A stretch of DNA of 41,670 bases, from NCBI GenBank assembly GCA_029247405.1, contig JAQWLH010000002.1, forward strand, positions 1-41,670. Reading direction: 5' to 3'. The translations under genes were made by a program, and so were the position numbers. Below are positions 1 through 8,200 of this stretch, one piece after another (position 1 is the first letter of the stretch; each line of letters starts with the position of its first letter). Origin of the DNA: Mariniblastus sp. (GTDB lineage: Bacteria; Planctomycetota; Planctomycetia; Pirellulales; Pirellulaceae). Under the pieces are notes generated by a model. It saw nothing but the letters and a program-made list of their open reading frames with translations, was not told the origin of the DNA and did not search any database.

Positions 1-2
1 GC

Positions 3-218
3 TCCAGTTTCGAGTACTCGCCGAAAATCGTCGACGCGATCAAAGAACGTTGCACCGAGGTTGATACCGGCGCTCGAAACATTGACCACATTCTGAACAA
101 GACATTATTGCCCGAACTTTCAGCTGAATTTCTCAGCAGCATGTCGGAAGGAAACGCGATTTCCTCGGTAAAAATCGATGTTTCTGAGGATGGAAAATTT
201 AAATACGAAATTTCATAG
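3..218 (+). CDS. tssH: TssH/ClpV, T6SS sheath-recycling AAA+ ATPase (C-terminal fragment)
   Basis: An open frame enters from the left edge and ends at TAG 216-218, giving the last 71 residues. The stretch DTGARNIDHILNKTLLPELS followed by EFLSSM is the conserved C-terminal small-domain segment of ClpB/ClpV-type AAA+ ATPases. The T6SS context (Hcp, VgrG and PAAR follow on the same strand) makes ClpV/TssH much likelier than housekeeping ClpB. In T6SS this hexameric ATPase unfolds and recycles the contracted TssB/TssC sheath in the cytoplasm. The start, both nucleotide-binding domains and the N-terminal sheath-binding domain lie outside the window. No terminator is visible in the 160 bases before hcp, so read-through is possible. 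Confidence 0.85.
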   Translation, partial: SSFEYSPKIVDAIKERCTEVDTGARNIDHILNKTLLPELSAEFLSSMSEGNAISSVKIDVSEDGKFKYEIS

Positions 219-380
219 TTTCCACGCAACTTATTTGGGGAACCTACGAAAATGATTTCATAAGCAACAAAGATTGCTTTTCAGTCAAACGGCTCAAGCC
301 AAGCGATTGAAAGAGTTTTCAACCAATCATGTTGTCAATCGAACAGTTACGTTTTCAGTTTTGAATAAAGGGTGTCAAAG

Positions 381-866
381 ATGGGTGTTTTTGCAAAGCT
401 AGATGGTTATGACGGTCAGTGTCCTGTTGAAGGGTTCGATGATCATATCGAGTTGCTCTCGGTTGATTTTGGAATTCACAAGCCTTCTTCTGCTGGCGGC
501 CGAGCTGGTGGTGGTGGTGCGGCCATGGCAGGCGACATCAATGTTGTCATCGACTACGAAAAAGCGATGCCGGCGATTCAAAAAGGATTGCTTAACGGTA
601 AAGCCATCAAAAAGATGGAACTCAAGTTCACCACGACGATCAACGACAAAGCCAACGAGATCTTCCTGACTTACACCTTTGAAGATTGCCACTTTTCTGG
701 CTTTAACATGAGCGGTGCTGGCTCTGGCAGTGGCGAGCCACCAACAGTAAGTCTGCAGATTAGCTACACCACGATCGAATGTAACTACGTTTACTTCGAC
801 GAAAAGGGCAAGAAAAAGAACGTTCCTGCCTCGAAGTTCAATGTTCGAACTGGCAAAGATGCGTAG
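381..866 (+). CDS. hcp: Hcp (TssD), T6SS inner-tube protein
   Basis: Hcp forms stacked hexameric rings that make the secreted T6SS tube and can chaperone small effectors. The 161-residue length fits the family (about 155-175). Typical features are the N-terminal strand GVFAKLDGYDG, the HIELLSVDFGIHKPSS segment followed by a Gly/Ala-rich loop, and the alternating beta strands LKFTTTIND, EIFLTYTFEDCHF and SLQISYTTIECNYVYFDEKG. ATG 381 is preferred over the in-frame GTG at 372 because AAAGGG (367-372) lies 8 bases upstream of the ATG. The gene sits between tssH and vgrG and is followed at once by a strong intrinsic terminator, so it can be expressed as a separate abundant transcript, as expected for a structural tube subunit. 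Confidence 0.95.
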   Translation: MGVFAKLDGYDGQCPVEGFDDHIELLSVDFGIHKPSSAGGRAGGGGAAMAGDINVVIDYEKAMPAIQKGLLNGKAIKKMELKFTTTINDKANEIFLTYTFEDCHFSGFNMSGAGSGSGEPPTVSLQISYTTIECNYVYFDEKGKKKNVPASKFNVRTGKDA

Positions 867-884
867 GTTGTCGAGAATCAAAAT

Positions 885-916
885 GGGCTTTGGGAGTTAT
901 TTCCAAAGCCCTTTTT
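885..916 (+). terminator. Rho-independent terminator after hcp
   Basis: Perfect 9-bp stem GGGCTTTGG (885-893) pairing with CCAAAGCCC (903-911), a 9-base loop, then a run of five T (912-916). It lies 19 bases after the hcp stop codon and would separate hcp from vgrG transcription. This is the clearest intrinsic terminator I found in the window. Confidence 0.88.
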
Positions 917-1029
917 CGATTGAGAGATGAATTAAGCCAAACTAGTTATGGGAATGCCAGACATTTGGGCCCAACTCTTGGCAACCGATTGATGCTCATT
1001 AACGTTGATTTCATGTTCAGGACGATGTT

Positions 1030-3186
1030 ATGCCTTTCGACCAAGACACTCGATCTTTGAGGATAAGAGGGCTAGGCCCAGATGACCAATTTATATTGAC
1101 GTCGTTTTCTGGCACCGAAGCCATCTCGAGGATGTTTTCCTTCGAAATTGAATTCCTTTCGATTAACAAAAAATTGGAAGCGAAAGATGTCATCGGAAAA
1201 CCAGTCACCTTGGAAGTAGCCGAAAAGAACATTGGAGATCGTGGCGACCATTTGGTTCGTTATTTCCACGGTCATATCAACCGATTCAGCACCGGCTCCA
1301 TTGCGGACAAAAAAGCACCCGACGGCGAAGCTTCCCGCATCTATACGGCAGAAGTCGTGCCCTGGGTCTGGTTTCTTACGCAGACTGCCCGCTCGCACAT
1401 CTTTTTTCCCGAGAAAGAAGAAAAGTCGATCAGTGATATCATCGAGGAAGTTCTGAATCGCTCGACACACACCGATGCGAATTGGGAATTCCGCAATGCT
1501 GATGACCTTAAACAGAGAATGGTCAAGCATTGCGTTCAATATCGTGAAACTGATTTCAATTTCCTTTGCCGCACGATGGAGCAGTATGGCGCCTACTTTT
1601 ACTTTGAGCATTCCGATGGCGACCACAAATTAATCATTACGACACAGCCGACAACCTCCGAATGTGACGAAAAGAAGGCGGAGATTAGGCCAAATGAAGG
1701 CCATTGCATCCGGTCTTGGTTACATTCGTTTGAATTTGTCTCAGGCAAGTTCGAACACGCTGACTATAACTTTGAAACGCCGCTTGACGATCTCAAATCG
1801 AATTCTCCCAAGATTGAACAATTGGTGCCTGATGCCACCACCTACGAAATCTACGACTACCCAGGGGAGTTTCCCAAGCAATCAATCGGCGAAACCGAAG
1901 CGAGGATTCGTCAGGAAGCCGAAGAAATCCAGCACAGCAGGGTCAACGGGAGCAGCGGCTATAAGACGTACAGCCCGGGCCACAAATTTGAATTAACATT
2001 TCATCCGGAAGACGATTCACAATCTGAACTGGGCGAATATATGTTGACATACGTTCAACACTTTAGTTCAGAGCCCTATTTGGACAGCCGTGGCGCTGAG
2101 TACACAAATAGTTTTGCCTGCGTTCCCGCAGCCGTTCGATACCGACCGCCAAGGACCACACCCAAGCCAATTATTTCAGGGGTGCAGACTGCGGTCGTGA
2201 CAGGACCAGCCGGAGAAGAAATTTATACTGACAAGTATGGACGGATCAAAGTCTGCTTTCACTGGGATCGCGAAACGAAAGAGACGCGCGAAGGCCAAGG
2301 TGAAAATTGCTCTTGCTGGGTGCGAGTCGCCCAAGCAATGGCCGGTCGAAAATATGGATTTATGTCCCTTCCGAGAATCAACCAGGAAGTCGTCATTGAG
2401 TTTCTCGAAGGAGATCCCGACCGGCCCTTGTGCGTTGGCAGCGTCTACAATGAAGACCAATTGCCCCATTACAACCCTGAAGAGCACAAGACGCGAACCT
2501 ATTTCAAAACCAATTCTTCGCCGGGTGGCGATGGTTTCAACGAATTGTTCTTCGAGGACAAAGCGGACCAAGAGCGCATCTTCCTTCATGCCGAGCGAGA
2601 CTTCGATCGCCGAGTCAAAAACCATTCAACCGAACACATCGGTGGAAATATGCATTTGATCGTTGGTCGCGACGGAGCTGACGAAGGTGGCGAAGTCGAG
2701 ATCGATGTTGAAAAGAAACTCATGCGTTCAGTGGGGCCTGACGGGATCGAATTCACCAACGAAGGAGATGAAAAAAAACGGACCCGAGGTACTCAGCACT
2801 TGACGGTCGATGGTGACTGGAACGCAGTCGCCAACAATATTTCCGAAGAAGCAAAGATGGATCTTCATTCCAAATCTGGAATGGGTTACGCAATCGAAGC
2901 GGGCATGAACATGCACGTCAAGGCGGGCATGGCACTGGTTATCGAATCTGGAATGCAATTGACTTTGAAAGTGGGTGGCAATTCGGTCGTCATCGACCCA
3001 GCTGGAGTTTCCATCACAAGTTCTGCCTTGGTCACCATCAATGGCAGCATGGTCAACATCAATTCAGGACCGGGCTCGCCGGCGGGAAGCGGCTCAGGCT
3101 GCTCGCCTCAGGCCCCCGCCGGACCTGAAAACGCCGCCCCCAATGAAGCGCACCGAGAAGAAACAGGACAATCGAGTTCCGGTTGA
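1030..3186 (+). CDS. vgrG: VgrG (TssI), T6SS spike protein
   Basis: VgrG trimers cap the Hcp tube and carry PAAR proteins and effectors. The 718-residue product shows the family order: a gp27-like N-terminal region (from about residue 20, with SGTEAISRMFSFEIEFLS; the LCRTMEQYGAYFYFEH segment near 180), a gp5-like OB-fold (about 390-470, with DKYGRIKVCFHWDR, CWVRVAQAMAGRKYGFMSLP and EVVIEFLEGDPDRPLCVGSVYN), then a beta-helical needle rich in Gly/Val repeats. The last 35 residues are a Gly/Ser/Pro-rich tail with no recognisable enzymatic domain, so this is a canonical rather than evolved VgrG. Start ATG 1030 has AGGA at 1019-1022. The PAAR gene and probable effector follow on the same strand and are presumably its cargo. 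Confidence 0.97.
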   Translation: MPFDQDTRSLRIRGLGPDDQFILTSFSGTEAISRMFSFEIEFLSINKKLEAKDVIGKPVTLEVAEKNIGDRGDHLVRYFHGHINRFSTGSIADKKAPDGEASRIYTAEVVPWVWFLTQTARSHIFFPEKEEKSISDIIEEVLNRSTHTDANWEFRNADDLKQRMVKHCVQYRETDFNFLCRTMEQYGAYFYFEHSDGDHKLIITTQPTTSECDEKKAEIRPNEGHCIRSWLHSFEFVSGKFEHADYNFETPLDDLKSNSPKIEQLVPDATTYEIYDYPGEFPKQSIGETEARIRQEAEEIQHSRVNGSSGYKTYSPGHKFELTFHPEDDSQSELGEYMLTYVQHFSSEPYLDSRGAEYTNSFACVPAAVRYRPPRTTPKPIISGVQTAVVTGPAGEEIYTDKYGRIKVCFHWDRETKETREGQGENCSCWVRVAQAMAGRKYGFMSLPRINQEVVIEFLEGDPDRPLCVGSVYNEDQLPHYNPEEHKTRTYFKTNSSPGGDGFNELFFEDKADQERIFLHAERDFDRRVKNHSTEHIGGNMHLIVGRDGADEGGEVEIDVEKKLMRSVGPDGIEFTNEGDEKKRTRGTQHLTVDGDWNAVANNISEEAKMDLHSKSGMGYAIEAGMNMHVKAGMALVIESGMQLTLKVGGNSVVIDPAGVSITSSALVTINGSMVNINSGPGSPAGSGSGCSPQAPAGPENAAPNEAHREETGQSSSG

Positions 3187-3328
3187 AAATTGAAATATCA
3201 TGCAAAGAGAGTCCAAAGACAATCGCCCCTCAAGCATGCCGACTGATGAACGATGAGAATCTTGATGCGCATTTAAATTTTCATGATGCCGTAGGATTCG
3301 AGAGCCCAAAACATAAGGAGGAAACGTA

Positions 3329-3622
3329 ATGCCACCCGCAGCTAGAATTTCAGATATGCACGTTTGCCCGATGGTCACTCCCGGCACGCCTCCAATTCCA
3401 CATGTCGGCGGGCCAATCTCCGTCGGTTGCCCGACAGTAATGATCGGCTTTATGCCGGCCGCTCGGGTGGGAGACGTGTGCGTTTGTGTCGGCCCCCCCG
3501 ACACCATTGCAATGGGATCATTCTCGGTCATGATCGGTTTTATGCCAGCCGCTCGCATGGGAGATATGACAGCCCATGGCGGCAGCATTGCAGTGGGCTT
3601 CCCACAGGTCATGATCGGGTAA
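3329..3622 (+). CDS. PAAR-domain T6SS spike-tip protein
   Basis: PAAR proteins form a zinc-bound cone that sharpens the VgrG tip and recruits effectors. The 97-residue protein is a stand-alone PAAR domain with no toxin extension. The signature PAAR tetrapeptide occurs three times (residues 3-6, 43-46, 73-76), each followed by a GD or SD pair, and VMIG occurs three times (37-40, 67-70, 94-97), matching the pseudo-threefold fold. Candidate zinc ligands are H11, C13, C51/C53 and H83. The start is secure: a near-perfect Shine-Dalgarno AAGGAGG (3315-3321) sits 7 bases before ATG 3329, the best ribosome site in the window. It lies between vgrG and the putative effector. Confidence 0.95.
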   Translation: MPPAARISDMHVCPMVTPGTPPIPHVGGPISVGCPTVMIGFMPAARVGDVCVCVGPPDTIAMGSFSVMIGFMPAARMGDMTAHGGSIAVGFPQVMIG

Positions 3623-3757
3623 CAGGATATTGAAATCGAATCAGCTTCGCGCTCGGAATAAAAATAGCACGTCTTTGATCTCCCTCAAAAAATGGCGGAG
3701 CAAATGACCTCTTCAGGGACTTCATTAGTTTAAGAAACGTTTCATCGGATTGAAATT

Positions 3758-5038
3758 ATGGGCGGCACACACATTCCGGGACCACTGAAGGGACTTCCGC
3801 CGGCAGGGCAATCGCATCACAATTACTATGACCCCGATAAAAGATGTTCGCATCCCGGTGTCACCGGCCGCGCCGGCTCAGTCGCTGAATTGCCGCTTGA
3901 TGAACGCTTTAAAATCGTGATGCACAAAACGGCTCCCCTCTTACCGGGAGAAGTAGGTGAAGAATTTACACAGCTGCTCGATCCCTATGTTCTAGGAGCA
4001 ATCGTCGTGACCCTCGTTGCCTGGGCGGGTTCACATTATTTTGGCGTCGGCTTCATCATGGACGGCTTACTGGTTGGAGTAGGCTTCTTTTTTCTCGGCC
4101 TCCAAGTCCTGTCAGTCATTAGTGATTTGGTAAATGCTGTAAAATTGACCACCGAAGCGAGGACCAGTCATGATCTGGACATGGCCGCCGCACACTTTGC
4201 CAATTTTATTGCAGTCGTTGGTGTTGCCGCCTTTCTGGCACTGTTGACCAAAAAAGGAGTCTCCAAAGGAAGTCCAAAACTCAAATATATGGCCAAGGCC
4301 AGACGTTGGGCCGCAACAGCCGCCGACGCAGGCATGCCCGTCAACCACTTCAATGCTTTCAAAAGAGTAGCCAGCGAATCACAGTTGATCATCTTGGTCC
4401 GGCAAACGAATCCAAAGTCGATCCAATGGATCCAAAGAGGGTTTCCTGGAAAACCAAAAGCACTGGAATTTGCCAAGACCTCCCAGACGACCGGATTGAC
4501 TACCTGCAAGGCAGATCAAATCGCTAAAGCTCGAAACACTCAAAAACTGAAGCCCGGTGAAGCAACGGGTCCACAATATTATGTCGTTGATCGAAACCGA
4601 AGAACTGCCACCAATGGAAACGGCGAGGCCATTGATCTTTCAAAGGCTGACTGGCCCGTCGAACATGGACAAATCATTGACCCCATCGTCAAAAAACCGA
4701 TTCCGGGAGACTATGACCTAATGGGGGTGATTGACCCCAATCACACTAGCGCAAACCTCGCCCTTGTTTCATCCGAAGGCCAGACCGTAAGTAACTTTAC
4801 CAATCACCTCGTCAAACAAGTTGGCGGGCGGGTTAACGACTTGCTCGATCAACCTCGCGTTCTCCATGGCGCTGAAGAAGCATACGGCAATTGGGGACGC
4901 ATCAAAGCTGACGAAGTTGTCGTTGGATTTTTTCCGGATGGAACAACAACCGCCGTCAATCGCAATGGCTTGATCCAGATGTACCAAAGCTGGGGTCGAA
5001 AACTAATCGATATGAAATCTGCGTTGAACATCGATTGA
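3758..5038 (+). CDS. Putative T6SS effector with CyaA/ExoY/edema-factor-like nucleotidyl cyclase domain
   Basis: A 426-residue protein directly after the PAAR gene. Residues 1-65 form a soluble N-terminus with HIPGPLKGLPPAG. Residues 75-165 contain three hydrophobic segments (about 78-91, 98-125, 148-164) of the kind common in T6SS and polymorphic toxins. From about 208 the protein can be aligned by eye with class II adenylate cyclase toxins: LIILVRQTNPKSIQWIQRG then AKTS (like CyaA FRLVNPHSTSLIAEG then AKSS), GDYDLMGVI at 317-325 with the metal-binding pair D318/D320, and VLHGAEEAYGN (368-378) matching VQHGTEQNN, followed by EVVVGFFPDG (386-395). The tryptophan-glycine-proline motif after AKTS and the histidine two residues before that lysine are not conserved, and the asparagine of HGTEQNN is shifted (N378). 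I infer a delivered toxin making cAMP or another cyclic nucleotide. Activity is unproven. Confidence 0.72.
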   Translation: MGGTHIPGPLKGLPPAGQSHHNYYDPDKRCSHPGVTGRAGSVAELPLDERFKIVMHKTAPLLPGEVGEEFTQLLDPYVLGAIVVTLVAWAGSHYFGVGFIMDGLLVGVGFFFLGLQVLSVISDLVNAVKLTTEARTSHDLDMAAAHFANFIAVVGVAAFLALLTKKGVSKGSPKLKYMAKARRWAATAADAGMPVNHFNAFKRVASESQLIILVRQTNPKSIQWIQRGFPGKPKALEFAKTSQTTGLTTCKADQIAKARNTQKLKPGEATGPQYYVVDRNRRTATNGNGEAIDLSKADWPVEHGQIIDPIVKKPIPGDYDLMGVIDPNHTSANLALVSSEGQTVSNFTNHLVKQVGGRVNDLLDQPRVLHGAEEAYGNWGRIKADEVVVGFFPDGTTTAVNRNGLIQMYQSWGRKLIDMKSALNID

Positions 5039-5286
5039 CACGTTCAAGTTAACCCAGGCGATTCTGCCCTGCCTTGCCAATCATCAAGAGCAAACTCGAA
5101 CAAAGCCGTGTTGATAGGTACAACTCACGCGAACCCTGAAGGACCGTGAGGAACTCGTTCTGGGTTGATTCTTTTCTCGACCAGCAAGTTGCTTGAATCT
5201 TAGCTAATGAACTTCGCCCAACGTTCGACTTGGACGAACGCCATCCATGCCTGCGGGAAGACCCACCAGCGGCTGGCCTGATGCGA
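5039..5286. other. Intergenic gap between convergent genes, no immunity gene seen
   Basis: These 248 bases separate the effector (+) from the end of the kinase gene (-). The short open frames here lack a ribosome site and look like chance. One perfect inverted repeat, CGTTCG (5224-5229) with CGAACG, has a 7-base loop but no T-run on either side, so it is not a convincing terminator. Nothing resembles a small immunity protein gene. Confidence 0.5.
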
Positions 5287-8200
5287 TTATCTATCCGTTT
5301 TCCAAATTTCCATTTCGTTAACACTCATTTCACTTACGCCGCCCTTGTCAGCCGAAATGATATCGAGCCGCCCGTTGTTTTTTGGGTTGGCGAAAAATTT
5401 CACAAACCGGGCCTCGGAAGGATACTTGTAAAGATCCAACAGCTCGCGTTGCTCAACCTGTTGCTTATCGACGGCACCGCTTTGAGTGGCATCAACAATC
5501 TCAAATTTTGTTGTATTCCAAAATGTCAATTGGCCCGTATTAGAACCCGTCACCACTCGATTTCCGTTCGGAGAGAGATGTCCCACTTCGATAGTCTGGT
5601 CGCCCACAGGGTAACCAATGGAAACGGGGAACCAGTTATTCGCCTTTACGTCATAGTGATAAACTCGGCCGTTGTATCCATTACCAGCATCTTCAAGGAT
5701 CACAAACAGTGATTTGCTTGCTTCGGCAAAGGCGAGGCTTTTGATGCTCGCATCCGTTTTAACGGGTTGCTGAGCCTCGTCCACGGACATCTTGCCATCA
5801 CTCAAATTCACGATTCTAAGTTCACCGTTATTGAATCCAACAGCCAATTGTTGCTGATCCTGAGACCACGCCACTGCCGTTGGCCGTGCTTCTGAATCAC
5901 GGGGTTGGGCAGCCACATCAAGGATTACTTTTCCCGTGGATGGAGCGATGACTAAAGTCCGACCCGTGACACGCTCAATGACCAAGAGTTGAGTTCCATC
6001 TGGAGAAACCTGGCATTGAAGATAGAACCCAGGCAAGGAACCAGAAGGCTGGATCAGCTGCGCTCCATTTCTTTCAACTAATTTCCATTTGCGAATCGTC
6101 CCGCAATCTAAAGTCAGAATATTTTCCTGTGCGGTCGCGGCATATTTCACGGGGGGATTGGCAAGCACGCGAAGCGGTGCAATTGAAAAATCTGCTTTCA
6201 CCGTGAGCGTATTATAGACCCTTCGAGTCTTGTCTCGTTTGCCGCGAACAAGGGATTGGACCGTCACTGAGCCATCACTCGCTTCGCTGATAAAATCGAG
6301 GTCACGACCTGGAAATTCCGGAAAATTGACCGCCAGCTTTTCGGTAAGATCAAGCTTTTCAAGCTGATTTTTTTCCGAATTCCATCTCTGTGTTGCAGCA
6401 GCTTTTCCCGCAACTTCCTTCTTGGAGGTCCGATTCAAAATCAAAACATCATTATTCTTGTCACTAAATTTTGAAAAACTTGCATCGGGAAAGCTGGTTA
6501 CCTTGTCAAAGCCGCCCCAAATTTTACCGGCATTAGCCGAGTCACTCGGCTCGAGTTTTAATAAATCAATACTGTCTGAGGAGCGAACCAACAGATAACG
6601 ACTGCCATCGATCATTCGGGCCCCAAACATATTCGGCTCACTCGCTTTGATACTCGGATCAAAGAATCCTTGAGTGATTTCGGGGCGAATTCGATCAACC
6701 AATTCAACTGAATCACCCCGCTTAACATAAACGTGAATTCTTCCAGATCCCTTAACCGCCGCCGAATTGTTTGAACTCTTGTTGGATTTTTCTTCGGGCC
6801 AACTGACGGCGAATTCACATTCACCCGCATCGTTGGCGTAAAAAACAATGTTGTTGATTGGATTAAGAGGCCAATCAATATCTCTGTTCCCACCAAACTT
6901 ATTGAAAATGGGTGAATCAGAACCAGATTCCGTCGACCAGACGGCGAAACCAACCTTGCCTGCCACCACAAACTTTCCATCTGCCGAGAGTCGGACATTG
7001 GGCAGCTTTTTCTTATCTCTGTTCTCCGCGCCAGCCGGAATAAGGGAATCGTAACGAACTCGATTGAGAAGTGTTTGGCTGGTTAAATCCCAAATTTGAA
7101 ATTCCAGTTCTGCGGAACTCGTTTCAATTAATGCGATCTTGCCATCATTGGAAATCTGAAGTTTAACGATATCGTATTCGCCGATGCTCTCACCGATCTT
7201 ACGCAACACACTTTTGATTTCACCGCTTTTTCGATCGTAACGAAATATGTCATTGTTACCGGTTTGAGCAAACAAATATTGGTTGGTCAGGACGTGTCGC
7301 TTCCAAGCCGAGACATCCCACTCAATGACTCGATCTTTTAAGAGGTATTTGATTGACGCATGACCACTGTCGTGACCAAGCACAGCAAAACTCGAGTCGG
7401 GTGAAACGAACAAACTCGAAGGCGACAAGCTTTGATCGCCGTTCTTCCCGAGCAGGACAGTATCTTTATCCGAGACTCGACTCGTCAAATCGTTGATGAG
7501 GACTTCTGGATTGTCGCCCGCAGCAATCGAAATCAGGACAGGCTGGTTGACATTGTCCCCAACAATAAACGTGCATAAATCCACTGCATTTGAGTGCCCC
7601 TTGTAGGAACTAATCAATTTCCGATTAGACCAATCCCAGAGGGAGACTTTTCTGTCTTCACCTGCAGTCAGCAAACGGTTTCCTTCCAATTTCATACTTC
7701 GAAGTCGGTTTTCAAGGGTGCGAATCTTCTCAATTCGATTCGTTGCCCCCGCTGAAACAATTCCTGCAACGGAACCAAACTGAGAATTCGCATCTACGGC
7801 CGAATCGACTTTCCAGCTGAAGAGACCGGAAACATTATCCTTTGTTTCGCAACCGACGACTTCACTTCCTTCATCGTTGGAAAAAATTGCCACGTCGACC
7901 CCATTCGACTGGGCGGTTGCTTTCCAGATATAGGTTCCGATTTCTTGATCGTAGATAAATACATGAGCTGACTTAGAGAGTTCATTGAGGTCAGCATTAC
8001 GACTCATTGAATTTTGCGTCAACAAAATCCGACTTCCATCTGCAGAAAACGTTGCATTGGTTACTTCAGGCTGTGATCCTGGTACGAGAGAATTTTCGCC
8101 CAAAGTCAACTGCACCTGAATTCGCTCGCTTTCGTTCCAGCCCCCGTCGCCACGACGATAAACCATCAACTCTTCTTCTTTAAAAGTCGCTTTGCGAGCC

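Noticed and set aside
399-881. 160-codon minus-strand frame opposite hcp
   Set aside because: hcp is a clear family member with a ribosome site; the opposite frame shows no known features.
5224-5242. Perfect 6-bp inverted repeat as a terminator for the effector or kinase gene
   Set aside because: No T-run follows on either strand, and the stem is short.
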